Assembly: GCF_014649775.1 (NCBI RefSeq)
Contig: NZ_BMTR01000005.1
Coordinates: 310,001-374,000, forward strand
Source of the DNA: Streptomyces longisporoflavus
GTDB lineage: Bacteria; Actinomycetota; Actinomycetes; Streptomycetales; Streptomycetaceae
DNA length: 64,000 bases
Reading direction: 5' to 3'
Positions 34,715 through 42,543 of this stretch are shown piece after piece. The notes under the pieces are model-generated. The model did not search any database, had not been told where the DNA came from, and saw only the letters and a list, made by a program, of their open reading frames with translations. A program made the translations under genes and the position numbers. Numbering within the stretch: position 1 is the stretch's first letter; every line of letters starts with the position of its first letter.

Positions 34715-34779
34715 CCTGCAGTCCGGCCAGGGTCCGGGTGGCCCGGCCTGCGGTCCGGCCAAGGGTCCGGGTGGCCCGG
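34715..34779. repeat. Tandem duplication of about 32 bp between convergent genes
   Basis: 'cctgcagtccggccagggtc' and the following 12 bases (34715-34746) are repeated at 34747-34779 with one substitution and one inserted A. The block lies between the DUF2252 stop and the HAD phosphatase stop. Arms such as 'ggcccgg' and 'ccggcc' may fold, so it could also serve as the terminator. Confidence 0.7.
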
Positions 34780-34784
34780 CCGAG

Positions 34785-35927
34785 CTAGCCGATCTGGTCC
34801 GGTGTCACCGTCAGCCACCGCTTGTCGGCGGTCACCTTCTGGCCGAGTTCACGCTGCCGGTCGGCGTTCTTCCGCTTCATCCCGTCCAGTTCCTTCATGT
34901 ACGAGTCCTTGCGGTTGACCCAGACCCGCGCCCCGCCGTGTGCCACGTCCGCCGAGTGGAACAGCATCGGCCCGTCGCTCTTGGGGGTGTCGCCCGCCAC
35001 CAGGACGGGCTTCTTCCACTCGTCGATGTACGTGTTGATGGCCGCGGGCTTGCCCTGGTACCAGGTGAGCGGCGCCCACAGATTCGGCGTCAGCTCGCGC
35101 CCCGCGAGCTTCTTCTGGTCGAAGCGGCCCTCCGCGATCTCCTTGCGGGAGCTGGTGACCTCACCGGTCTTGCGGTCCTTGAGCTGCAGGCCGACGCCGA
35201 TGACGTTCTCGGGCTTCACGTCGTAGCCGTACTTCGGGTCGGAGAGCACCATCCGGACCAGGTCCTCGCTGGCCGCGCTGACGACGTAGACCTCGATGCC
35301 GTGCCCCCGCAGGGCCTTGTAGAGCTCCTGCATGCCGGTGAAGAACTCGGGCTTCTTCACCTCGGTCTTCGTCAGCTTCCCGTCCTCGTAGTACTCGGCG
35401 GGAATGGGCTCGTCGTGCGCGAGCAGCTCGTCGACGTAGCCCTTGAGCTCCTTCAGCGTGAAACCGGAGAAGATCTGTGCGGCCCACGGGTAGCAGACCT
35501 GGTCGTCGACCTCGCAGAGCCGGTTGTAGTAGCTGTAGAGGCTCTCCTTGTGCTTCGCCGTGTCCTTGAACGGAATGATCTTCAGCGACGGGTCCATCGA
35601 CTTGCGGGTCAGCACCCCCTTCATCTCCAGGAAGGGCAGGAGGGACTCCTCCAGGTCGTTGCGGTACGTCGTGTTGTCCGCGTCGAAGACGGCGTACGCG
35701 CCCTTGTCGCCGTTCTCCGCGATGACCTTGCCCAGCTTCTTCGCGACCGGCTTCGGCCAGTGCTTCAGCCCGGCCGCGGCCTCGGAGCTCCTGGCGGCCG
35801 TCTTCGCGGAGGCGTCCGCGGCCGTCGCGTCCGTGCTCGGCCAGAGCGCCGTCCCCGCGATGACGGCCGCGGTGAGCGCGCCCGCCGTGCCGAGTACGGC
35901 AAGCTTGCCCGTTGCCTTTGATGCCAT
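34785..35927 (-). CDS. Secreted HAD-family phosphatase (phosphorylcholine phosphatase-like)
   Basis: A 380-residue protein. A signal or anchor segment (about 9-28, '[21 protein letters not shown]') is followed by a HAD domain with the nucleophile motif '[10 protein letters not shown]' (D82, D84). A large cap contains '[19 protein letters not shown]', motif II is '[16 protein letters not shown]', and motif III/IV lies around '[15 protein letters not shown]'. The length and cap resemble phosphorylcholine/PhoB-like secreted phosphatases, but the substrate is not proven. It probably acts outside the cell. Start ATG 35927 is behind 'AGGGGG'. It is convergent with the DUF2252 gene. Confidence 0.86.
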   Translation of the reverse strand: MASKATGKLAVLGTAGALTAAVIAGTALWPSTDATAADASAKTAARSSEAAAGLKHWPKPVAKKLGKVIAENGDKGAYAVFDADNTTYRNDLEESLLPFLEMKGVLTRKSMDPSLKIIPFKDTAKHKESLYSYYNRLCEVDDQVCYPWAAQIFSGFTLKELKGYVDELLAHDEPIPAEYYEDGKLTKTEVKKPEFFTGMQELYKALRGHGIEVYVVSAASEDLVRMVLSDPKYGYDVKPENVIGVGLQLKDRKTGEVTSSRKEIAEGRFDQKKLAGRELTPNLWAPLTWYQGKPAAINTYIDEWKKPVLVAGDTPKSDGPMLFHSADVAHGGARVWVNRKDSYMKELDGMKRKNADRQRELGQKVTADKRWLTVTPDQIG

Positions 35928-36123
35928 GGTTCTGTGCCCCCTGAGAGCGGTCTGCGCCCCGTCCGGAGCGGCGGGTCATCGTATGAGGCGGGGCGGCGGA
36001 TTCCCATGATCGACATCACCGGACGGAACGGGCATGGGACGCCCTGGCGCGGGTAGCAGCGACGGACGGTCACACGCTTTTGCGGGCCTGCTCCGGAGCG
36101 GCGCCCGCCGCATACTGGAAGGC

Positions 36124-36996
36124 ATGGAGACCGTCTCCCCGGAGTTCGTACGGGCCGCTCCGCGGCTCGACGGCATGGTGGTGTCCGCCGTCGGCTACCG
36201 CACGTCGGGCGAGCAGCCGGGCCTGCACCGCGGCCTGCCGTCCCCGTATCTGACGCTGATCTTCTCGCTGGACGGCCCCGTCGCCACCGGCCACAGCCCC
36301 GAGCACGCGACCGGCCCCGACGCCACGCGCACGGACATCGTCCTGGGCGGCCTGCACCAGACCCCTGCGTACGTCGTACGGCCCGAGCACGAGGCGGGCA
36401 TCCAGCTCGCCGTGCACCCGCTCGCCGCCCGCGCCCTCTTCGGCGTACCGGCGTCGGAGCTGGCGGGCGACCTGGTGACGCCGGGCGCGGAAGTGATGGG
36501 GCGCCACGCCGCCGACGTACGGGAGCTGCTGTGCGAGCAGAACGGCTGGGAGCAGCGGTTCGACTCGCTGTCCGCCTACCTGCGGCGGCGCGCGGCCGAT
36601 GCCGACGCCGATGCCGCAGGAGCCGTACGTCCTGAGGTCGCCGAGGCCTGGGCCTGGCTGGCCCGGCACCGGGGTATCGGCACCCTGCGCGGCCTCTCCC
36701 GGCACGTCGCGCTCAGCGAGCGCCGCCTCACCACGCTCTTCCGCGCCGAGACGGGCCTGAGCCCGAAGCAGGCGGGCCGCCTGATGCGCTTCCAGCGCGC
36801 ACGCAACGCCGTGGTGCGCTCCGTCGCGTCGGGCGCCGCCCCTGACCTGGCCCGCGTCGCCGCCGACTGCGGGTACTACGACCACTCCCACCTGGTGCGG
36901 GACTTCCGGCAGTACACCGGGGTGAGCCCCAGCGGCTGGCTGGCCGAAGAGTGCCGGAATATCCAAGCCGGGAGCCATGGCGGGGGCGAAGAGTAG
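36124..36996 (+). CDS. AraC-family transcriptional regulator
   Basis: A 290-residue protein. The N-terminal sensor half ('LPSPYLTLIFSLDGPVAT') is of the type found in AraC regulators with a DUF6597-like domain. The C-terminal double HTH (about 180-275) reads 'GTLRGLSRHVALSERRLTTLFRAETGLSPKQAGRLMRFQRAR' and 'LARVAADCGYYDHSHLVRDFRQYTGVSPSGWL'. Start ATG 36124 follows 'GGAAGG'. The stop is five bases before the next gene's ATG, so it is co-transcribed with a VOC protein. This AraC-VOC pairing is frequent in actinobacteria and suggests the VOC product handles the sensed molecule. Confidence 0.9.
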   Translation: METVSPEFVRAAPRLDGMVVSAVGYRTSGEQPGLHRGLPSPYLTLIFSLDGPVATGHSPEHATGPDATRTDIVLGGLHQTPAYVVRPEHEAGIQLAVHPLAARALFGVPASELAGDLVTPGAEVMGRHAADVRELLCEQNGWEQRFDSLSAYLRRRAADADADAAGAVRPEVAEAWAWLARHRGIGTLRGLSRHVALSERRLTTLFRAETGLSPKQAGRLMRFQRARNAVVRSVASGAAPDLARVAADCGYYDHSHLVRDFRQYTGVSPSGWLAEECRNIQAGSHGGGEE

Positions 36997-37001
36997 AACC
37001 C

Positions 37002-37454
37002 ATGAACACCACCGAGAAGCAGAACCAGCAGCCCCAGTCCCCTTCCGCCGGGCGCGCTCCCAGCGTCTGGCCGACCCTCCAGGCGCACGACGCCCCCGCC
37101 CTGATCGACTTCCTGGTCGGCACGGTCGGCTTCCTGCGCACCGCCGTCTACGAGGACGGCGGCAGCGTCGCCCACGCCGAGCTCGACTGGCCCGAGGGCG
37201 GCGCGATCATGCTCGGCTCGTACGACGACGGAACCGGAGACTGGTGCCTGAAGCCGGACACCTTCGGCACGTACGTCGTCACCGACCACGTGGACGACCT
37301 CTACCAGCGGCTCACCGCGGCCGGCGTGAAGATCATCCGGGAGATCGAGGACCAGCCGTACGGCAGCCGGGAGTTCGCGATCGCCGACCCCGAGGGCAAC
37401 AAGTGGTCCTTCGGCACCTACCGCGGCGCGCCGCGGCCCGACGGGGCATCCTGA
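37002..37454 (+). CDS. VOC family protein in an AraC operon
   Basis: A 150-residue VOC-fold protein: 'SVWPTLQAHDAPALIDFLVGTVGFLRTAVYEDGGSVAHAELDWPEGGAIMLGSYDD' in the first half, 'GTYVVTDHVDDLYQRLTAAGVKIIREIEDQPYGSREFAIADPEGNKWSFGTY' in the second. The 'PEGNKWSFG' ending is typical of PhnB/YdeM-like members. No metal-ligand set can be called with certainty. It follows the AraC gene by five bases and is surely in the same operon. The substrate is unknown. Confidence 0.88.
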   Translation: MNTTEKQNQQPQSPSAGRAPSVWPTLQAHDAPALIDFLVGTVGFLRTAVYEDGGSVAHAELDWPEGGAIMLGSYDDGTGDWCLKPDTFGTYVVTDHVDDLYQRLTAAGVKIIREIEDQPYGSREFAIADPEGNKWSFGTYRGAPRPDGAS

Positions 37455-37498
37455 CCGGCTTGACGGCAGCCTCGCTGACCTCGCGTGATAGCTTGCGA

Positions 37499-37659
37499 GC
37501 GCCAGTCAACCCACACCAGGGCCAGGGAATCCGGTGCGAATCCGGAACTGACGCGCAGCGGTGAGGGGGAACGGGCGGGGCCACGGCCACTGGGCGTCCA
37601 CGGACGCCCGGGAAGGCGCCCCGTCCGGCCGATCCCCGAGTCCGAAGACCTGCTGGCGC
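37499..37659 (+). ncRNA. Cobalamin (adenosylcobalamin) riboswitch
   Basis: The class's conserved elements appear in order. A closing stem pairs GCGCCAG (37499-37505) with CTGGCGC (37653-37659). The core 'gccagggaatccggtgcgaa' follows, then 'ctgacgcgcagcggtgaggg', 'ccactgggc', 'cgggaaggcg', and the B12 box 'gagtccgaagacctgctggc' at 37638-37657. It lies about 80 bp ahead of a B12-type ABC importer operon and should switch that operon off when cobalamin is plentiful. Confidence 0.95.
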
Positions 37660-37737
37660 CTTTGCCCGCGCACCGAGCGGCGGAGGTGATGAAGCAGGCC
37701 AGGCTCCGCGTATGAGCCGTGAGACTCAAGGGATCGT

Positions 37738-38826
37738 GTGTCCTCCACAGCCCGTCGTGTACGTATAACCGGCTTTCTCGCCGCGGCCCTGGCCGTCACC
37801 CTGAGTGCCTGCGGCTCGTCCGGAGGCTCCTCGGGCTCCTCAGGCGCATCGGGTTCATCGGGCTCATCGGGTTCCTCGGCCGAGAAGGCCGACGGCTACC
37901 CGGTCACCCTCACCTCCTGCGGCAGGAAGGCGGAGATCAAGGCGCCGCCGCGGCGTGCGGTCTCCCTCGATCAGGGCTCCACCGAGATCCTGCTCTCCCT
38001 CGGCCTCGCGGACCGCATGGTCGGCACCGGTACCTGGACGGACCCGGTCCGCAAGGGCCTTGAGAAGGAGAACGCCAAGGTCGACCGGCTGGCCGACAGG
38101 TACCCCTCGTTCGAGAAGGTCCTCGCCAAGGAGCCGGACTTCGTCACCGCCTCCTTCATGGCGACGGTCAGCAAGGGCGGCGTCGCCGACCGCGCCAAGT
38201 TCGCCGAACTCGGCGTACCCGCCTATGTCTCGCCGTCCGACTGCGCGGGCAAGGACAACAGCGGCGACGGCGACGGCAAGCGCGTCAAGACGCTGACCAT
38301 GGACACGGTCTACGGCGAGGTGCGGGACCTGGCCGAGGCCTTCGGGGTCGAGAAGCGCGGCGAGCGCCTCATCGCGGATCTCAAGGGCCGGGTGGCGAAG
38401 GCCAGGAAGACCATCGAGAAAGCCGACGCGTCCGGTACTTCCCTCCTCTACTGGTTCGCCAACTCCGACGCTCCCTACATCGCGGGCTGCTGCGGAGCGC
38501 CGGGCATCATCACCCGCGAACTCGGCGTGAAGAACGTCTTCGACGACACCCGCGAGGAATGGCCCCAGATCAACTGGGAGACGGTGGCGGACCGCGACCC
38601 CGACGTCCTGGTCATCGGCGACCTCACCCGCAAGTCGCAGACGGCCGAGAGCGCGAAGAAGAAGATCGAGTTCCTGGAGTCCAACCCGGCCACCAAGAAC
38701 CTGACCGCCGTGAAGAAGAAGCGGTACGTACTGCTCAGCGGCCAGGCCATGAACCCGACCATCCGTACGGTGGACGGCGTGGAACAAGTCGCCGACGCCT
38801 TGCGCGAGTTCGGCCTCGCCAAGTGA
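37738..38826 (+). CDS. ABC transporter substrate-binding lipoprotein, probable cobalamin binding (BtuF-like)
   Basis: A 362-residue lipoprotein with a signal ending in lipobox L22-S-A-C25, then a low-complexity Gly/Ser/Ala linker (27-48). A class III binding-protein fold follows: 'RRAVSLDQGSTEILLSLGLADRMVGTGTW', 'LAKEPDFVTASF' and 'INWETVADRDPDVLVIGD'. The siderophore and B12 families look alike; the cobalamin riboswitch just upstream decides for B12. GTG 37738 follows 'AAGGGA'. Its stop overlaps the next start (GTGA), so the three transporter genes form a coupled operon. 'IAGCCGAPG' with vicinal Cys is unusual for such proteins. Confidence 0.9.
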   Translation: MSSTARRVRITGFLAAALAVTLSACGSSGGSSGSSGASGSSGSSGSSAEKADGYPVTLTSCGRKAEIKAPPRRAVSLDQGSTEILLSLGLADRMVGTGTWTDPVRKGLEKENAKVDRLADRYPSFEKVLAKEPDFVTASFMATVSKGGVADRAKFAELGVPAYVSPSDCAGKDNSGDGDGKRVKTLTMDTVYGEVRDLAEAFGVEKRGERLIADLKGRVAKARKTIEKADASGTSLLYWFANSDAPYIAGCCGAPGIITRELGVKNVFDDTREEWPQINWETVADRDPDVLVIGDLTRKSQTAESAKKKIEFLESNPATKNLTAVKKKRYVLLSGQAMNPTIRTVDGVEQVADALREFGLAK

Positions 38827-39854
38827 GGGCAGCCGCGCCCGGCTGCATACGTTCCGCCCTGCTCTGGACGGCGGGCCTCGCCGCCCTCGTCCTCTCCGTG
38901 GCGGTGGCCGTCACCATCGGGCCGGCGGACATCTCCGTACCGGACGTGTGGTCGGCGGTGGCGGCCCACCTCGGACGGGGCGAGGCGACACTGACGCCGA
39001 TCCGGGACGGCATCGTCTGGAACCTGCGCATGCCGCGCACGCTCCTCGCGGCGGTCTGCGGCGCTGGCCTCGCGGTCTGCGGAACGGTCCTCCAGTCCCT
39101 CCTGCGCAACCCGCTCGCCGACCCGTTCGTGCTCGGCGTCTCGTCGGGCGCGTCCACGGGGGCGGTCGCGATCGTCGTCCTCGGGGTCGGCGGGGGAGCG
39201 GTGTCGATCTCGGCGGGCGCGTTCGTGGGCGCCGTCGTGTCGTTCGCCCTCGTCCTGCTGCTCAGCCACGCCCTGGGCGGGAGCGCCGACCGGGTCGTGC
39301 TCTCCGGAGTGGCGGCGATGCAGCTGTTCTCGGCGCTCACCTCGTTCGTGATCCTCACGGCGGGTGACGCGGAGACGACGCGGGGCGTCCTGTTCTGGCT
39401 GCTCGGCTCGCTGAGCGGGGTCGGCTGGACGGACGTCTGGCTGTGCGGGGCGGTGCTCGTCCTCGCGCTCGTCATCTGCCTGGCGCATGCCCGCACCCTG
39501 GACGCGTTCGTGTTCGGCCAGGACGCGGCGGCGACGCTGGGGGTGCACGTGACCCGCACCCGCCTCCTGCTGCTCTGCGTCACGGCCCTTCTGACGGCGG
39601 CGCTCGTCAGCAGCGCGGGGGCCATCGGCTTCGTGGGCCTGGTCCTTCCGCACGCGGCCCGCGCCCTGGTCGGCTCGGGGCACGCGCGCCTCCTGCCGGT
39701 CACGGCGCTCGCGGGCGCGGTGTTCCTGGTGTGGGTGGACACGCTGGCCCGTACGGTCCTGGACCCGCAGGAGGTCCCGGTGGGCGTGGTGACGTCCCTG
39801 ATCGGCGTCCCGGCATTCGTCCTGGTCCTCTATCGCACCCGGAAGACGACATGA
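38823..39854 (+). CDS. FecCD/BtuC-type ABC transporter permease, cobalamin importer
   Basis: A 343-residue permease with about ten membrane helices. Landmarks are 'RMPRTLLAAVCGAGLAVCGTVLQSLLRNPLADPFVLGVSSGAS', 'AFVFGQDAAATLGV' (the coupling helix to the ATPase), 'AGAIGFVGLVLPHAARALVG' and 'LIGVPAFVLVLYR' at the end, all typical of FecCD/BtuC. GTG 38823 overlaps the stop of the binding protein gene, and its own TGA overlaps the ATG of the ATPase gene (ATGA). Cobalamin is assigned from the riboswitch. No separate second permease is present; two copies of this protein should form the channel. Confidence 0.92.
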   Translation: MRAAAPGCIRSALLWTAGLAALVLSVAVAVTIGPADISVPDVWSAVAAHLGRGEATLTPIRDGIVWNLRMPRTLLAAVCGAGLAVCGTVLQSLLRNPLADPFVLGVSSGASTGAVAIVVLGVGGGAVSISAGAFVGAVVSFALVLLLSHALGGSADRVVLSGVAAMQLFSALTSFVILTAGDAETTRGVLFWLLGSLSGVGWTDVWLCGAVLVLALVICLAHARTLDAFVFGQDAAATLGVHVTRTRLLLLCVTALLTAALVSSAGAIGFVGLVLPHAARALVGSGHARLLPVTALAGAVFLVWVDTLARTVLDPQEVPVGVVTSLIGVPAFVLVLYRTRKTT

Positions 39855-40891
39855 CCCCGAACACGGACTCGGGCCGGCATCGCGACTTCGGCCCGCATAG
39901 CGACTTCGGCCTGCATGGCGACTCTGGCCCGCGCACGGGTTCTGGCCCGCGCACGGGCTCTGGCCTGCATGGCGACTCCGGCCGGCGCACGGACTCTGGC
40001 TCGCGCACGGGCTCTGGCCCGCATCGCGACTCCGGCCGGCGCACGGACTCCACCCCGCCCCCCGACTCCACCCCACCCCCCGACTCCACCCCGCACACGG
40101 GCTCCACCCCGCACCCCGACTCCGGCCTGCGCGCCGACCGCGTGTCCAGAACAGCCGGCGGTCACCTCATCATCGACGGGGTGACACTGGCCCCGCCCCC
40201 CGGCGCCACGGTCGGCCTGCTCGGCCCGAACGGGTCGGGCAAGTCCACGCTCCTGCGCGTCCTGGCGGGTGTCCTGGCCCCGGCGTCGGGCGTGGTCACC
40301 CTGGACGGCATGCCCCTGCGGGAGGCGGGCCGCCGCACGGTCGCCCGCAGGGTGGCCGTGGTCGACCAGGACGCCACCACGCAGGTCGAGCTGTCGGTGG
40401 AGGAGGTCGTACGCCTGGGCCGCATCCCGCACCGCAGACCGTGGTCGCCCTCGACGCACCGGGACGACGAGGCGGTCCACGAGGCCCTGACCCGCACGGG
40501 TCTCGCCGACCGGGCTTCCCAGTCCTGGCACACGCTCTCGGGCGGCGAACGCCAACGGGTCCAGATCGCGCGGGCGTTGGCGCAGGACCCTCGTGAACTC
40601 CTCCTGGACGAACCGACCAACCACCTGGACATCCAGCACCAACTGGACCTCCTGTCCCTGGTGGCGGACCTCCCCCTGACCAGCGTGATCGCCCTGCACG
40701 ACCTGAACCTGGCCGCCATGTTCTGCGATCACGTACTGGTCCTGCGCGAGGGCGTGGCCCACGCGGCGGGCACCCCGTCCGAGGTGATCACGGAGGAACT
40801 GATCGAGAAGGTGTACGGGGTGCGTGCGGTGGTGACGCCGGCGGACGACGGCCCGGAGTCGCGGCCGTCGATCCGCTACCTGCGCCGATGA
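39851..40891 (+). CDS. ABC transporter ATP-binding protein, cobalamin importer, with repeat-expanded N-terminus
   Basis: 346 residues. The ATPase core starts near residue 97 ('RVSRTAGGHLIIDGVTLAPPPG'). Walker A is 'GPNGSGKST' (125-133), the Q-loop is near 'VDQDATTQ', the signature is 'LSGGE' (229-233), Walker B is 'LLLDEP' with D253/E254, and the H-loop is 'ALHDLN'. Family members normally begin a few residues before the first strand. Here about 90 residues of hexapeptide repeats (DSGPRT, GSGPRT, DSGRRT, DSTPPP) precede it. The extension is in frame and coupled to the permease stop, so ATG 39851 is the likely start; a later start such as GTG 40141 would remove the repeats. Confidence 0.9.
   Translation: MTPNTDSGRHRDFGPHSDFGLHGDSGPRTGSGPRTGSGLHGDSGRRTDSGSRTGSGPHRDSGRRTDSTPPPDSTPPPDSTPHTGSTPHPDSGLRADRVSRTAGGHLIIDGVTLAPPPGATVGLLGPNGSGKSTLLRVLAGVLAPASGVVTLDGMPLREAGRRTVARRVAVVDQDATTQVELSVEEVVRLGRIPHRRPWSPSTHRDDEAVHEALTRTGLADRASQSWHTLSGGERQRVQIARALAQDPRELLLDEPTNHLDIQHQLDLLSLVADLPLTSVIALHDLNLAAMFCDHVLVLREGVAHAAGTPSEVITEELIEKVYGVRAVVTPADDGPESRPSIRYLRR
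39866..40129 (+). repeat. In-frame 18-bp tandem repeat (about 15 copies) inside the B12 ATPase gene
   Basis: Units such as 'actctggcccgcgcacgg' and 'actccggccggcgcacgg' follow each other at an 18-bp period; the last units shift to 'gactccaccccgcaccccg'. The encoded hexapeptides are D/G-S-G-P/R/L-R/H-T/G, turning to D-S-T-P-P-P. Since 18 is a multiple of three, gain or loss of units keeps the frame. Confidence 0.9.
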
Positions 40892-40892
40892 A

Positions 40893-40957
40893 CTGAAGCC
40901 CCTCCAGCCGCACCAGCCTCTTATGCCCCTCCAGTCCCTCCAGCCCCTCCAGGCTTG
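40893..40957. repeat. Short 'cccctccag' repeats between convergent genes
   Basis: Five to six copies of '(c)cctccag' lie between the B12 ATPase stop and the MBL hydrolase stop. No strong hairpin is evident in this 66-bp gap. Confidence 0.55.
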
Positions 40958-41764
40958 TCAGCCCAACCGCAGCCGTTCGGCGAGCCCCGCGGCGGCGAAG
41001 GCGGACACCAGATCGTCCCGTCCCTCGGTGAAGTGGGCCCAGCTGTCGAAGTGGACGGGGACGACCCGCCGCGCCCCGAGGATCTTCGCGGCCTCGGCGG
41101 CCTGGTTGCTGTCGAGGACGATGGGCGCGCCCTCGAACAGGATGGGGAAGCGGGGAGCACCGGCGAAGAGGACGGCGGTGTCCACCGCCCCGAACCGCGC
41201 CGCCGTCTCCCGGACCGCTTCGAGCGAGGCGTTGTCCCCGCTGACGTACACCGTGGGCAGGCCCTCGCCGGTCAGGACGAAGCCGACGACCTCACCGGTG
41301 ATCGGCTCGACGTCCTCGCGCCTGCCGGGCCCGTGGACGGCGGGGACGCCGGTCACGGTGACGTGCCCGCCGCCGGGCCGGTCGAGCTCGACGGACTCCC
41401 AGTCGCCGAGCCCCTTCACCTTGTCCCCGAGGCTCTCGCGCAGGCGGAGCCCGCCGCCGGGGGTGGTGAGGGTGAGCGGTACGCCGGTGAGCAGGGCGCG
41501 ACCGGAGGTGTCGAGGTTGTCGGGGTGCTCGTCGTGGGAGAGCAGGACGACGTCGACGGGGCCGAGGTCGTCCGGGGTGATGGCGGCGGGCGCGGTCTTG
41601 GTCAGGCCGGGGCCGCCCGGGGCCGGGTAGTCGCCGGGGGCGTCGAAGGTCGGGTCGGTGAGGAACCTGAGACCGCCGTACTCGAAGAAGGCGGTGGGAC
41701 CGCCGAAGACGCGGACGGGGATCTGCTCGTCGCTCGAACCGGACGTGCCGAAAGCAGCAGCCAT
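40958..41764 (-). CDS. Metallo-beta-lactamase-fold hydrolase (UlaG-like)
   Basis: A 268-residue MBL-fold protein. The first metal motif 'VVLLSHDEHPDNLD' is a variant of HxHxDH, and later metal residues are in 'VTGVPAVHGPG', 'YVSGDNAS' and 'VVPVHFDSW'. This is the UlaG/RomA-like branch, which hydrolyses lactones or phosphodiesters; the substrate is unknown. ATG 41764 is preferred; GTG 41773 (MSVMAA) is possible with 'GTGAGG' near it. The gene is divergent from a CGNR regulator, and a 13-bp-arm palindrome sits between them, so it is the likely target of that regulator. Confidence 0.87.
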   Translation of the reverse strand: MAAAFGTSGSSDEQIPVRVFGGPTAFFEYGGLRFLTDPTFDAPGDYPAPGGPGLTKTAPAAITPDDLGPVDVVLLSHDEHPDNLDTSGRALLTGVPLTLTTPGGGLRLRESLGDKVKGLGDWESVELDRPGGGHVTVTGVPAVHGPGRREDVEPITGEVVGFVLTGEGLPTVYVSGDNASLEAVRETAARFGAVDTAVLFAGAPRFPILFEGAPIVLDSNQAAEAAKILGARRVVPVHFDSWAHFTEGRDDLVSAFAAAGLAERLRLG

Positions 41765-41798
41765 GACAGACACATGCCTCACGGTTGGGGGAAGGTTA

Positions 41799-41831
41799 AT
41801 CCGTGAGAAACCGTAACCGTTTCTCACGGAT
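41799..41831. promoter_or_regulatory. Perfect inverted repeat operator between MBL and CGNR genes
   Basis: ATCCGTGAGAAAC and GTTTCTCACGGAT are exact complements with a 7-base spacer (CGTAACC). The element lies 35 bp before the MBL start and 17 bp before the CGNR start, so it must overlap both promoters. The CGNR protein is the obvious candidate to bind it. Confidence 0.8.
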
Positions 41832-41847
41832 GAAGGCAAGGCGTAAC

Positions 41848-42456
41848 ATGAGATACGTGAAAGAAACCCTGACCGCGGAGTCGGCGCCACCGCCCGCGCC
41901 GGGTGCGGAGCAGTACCCCGCACTGGACTTCGCCAACAGCGCCATCGCCCTGCCCGGCGGCCAGTTCGCCGACTTCCTCGGCACCCCGGAAGCCGCGAAC
42001 CAGTGGCTCGCCGACCGCGACCTGGCCCCGGCGGACGCGGGCCTCCAGGAGATGTGCACGGCTCAGCTGCGCACCCTGCGCGAACAGATCCGGGCCCTGC
42101 TCGCGGCCAGGCTGAACGGCTGCGCGCCCCCGGCAAGCGCACTCGCCGCCGTCAACGAAGCCCTGACCAAGGCACCCGCGGCCTCCCTCCTCCACTGGGA
42201 CCCCGCCCGCGGCCTCCACCGCGCCGCGTCCCACCCCACCACGCAGATCGTCGAACACGCCCTGGCGACCCTCGCCGCGGACGCGGCGACCCTCCTCACG
42301 GCCCCCGACGTCACCCGCCTCACGGCCTGCGGCTCCCCACCCTGCAACCGCTACCTGCTACGCCACGGCCGCCGCCACTGGTGCTCCACGAGATGCGGCG
42401 ACAGAGCCCGCGCGGCCCGCGCGTACGCCCGCCGCACCCAGCCGAAGACGACCTGA
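41848..42456 (+). CDS. CGNR zinc-finger transcription regulator
   Basis: A 202-residue protein of the CGNR family (ABATE domain plus C-terminal zinc finger). The N-terminal part holds 'YPALDFANSAIALPGGQFADFLGTPEAANQWLADRDL'. The finger is 'LTACGSPPCNRYLLRHGRRHWCSTRCGDRARAARAYARR', with four Cys and 'CGDR' in place of the canonical 'CGNR'. Such proteins are thought to be stress or ligand-responsive regulators. Start ATG 41848 follows 'AAGGCG'; the frame to 41803 overlaps the operator. It is divergent from an MBL hydrolase with a shared operator and so is probably autoregulated. Confidence 0.88.
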   Translation: MRYVKETLTAESAPPPAPGAEQYPALDFANSAIALPGGQFADFLGTPEAANQWLADRDLAPADAGLQEMCTAQLRTLREQIRALLAARLNGCAPPASALAAVNEALTKAPAASLLHWDPARGLHRAASHPTTQIVEHALATLAADAATLLTAPDVTRLTACGSPPCNRYLLRHGRRHWCSTRCGDRARAARAYARRTQPKTT

Positions 42457-42471
42457 GCGACACACGACAAA

Positions 42472-42515
42472 CAGCGAGGGCCGCCGCCTCCCGGGGGAGG
42501 CGGCGGCCCTCGCTG
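42472..42515. terminator. Perfect 21-bp-stem hairpin between CGNR and glnA genes
   Basis: Two exact 21-base arms flank GG. It lies 15 bp after the CGNR stop and 28 bp before the stop of the convergent glnA, so it is a bidirectional terminator. Confidence 0.9.
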
Positions 42516-42543
42516 CTGTGTCAGACCTGACGGCTCAGTCGGC

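Noticed and set aside
39851..40140. CRISPR-like array in the B12 ATPase gene
   Set aside because: The 18-bp units have no unique spacers, keep the reading frame and no cas gene is present; this is a coding tandem repeat.
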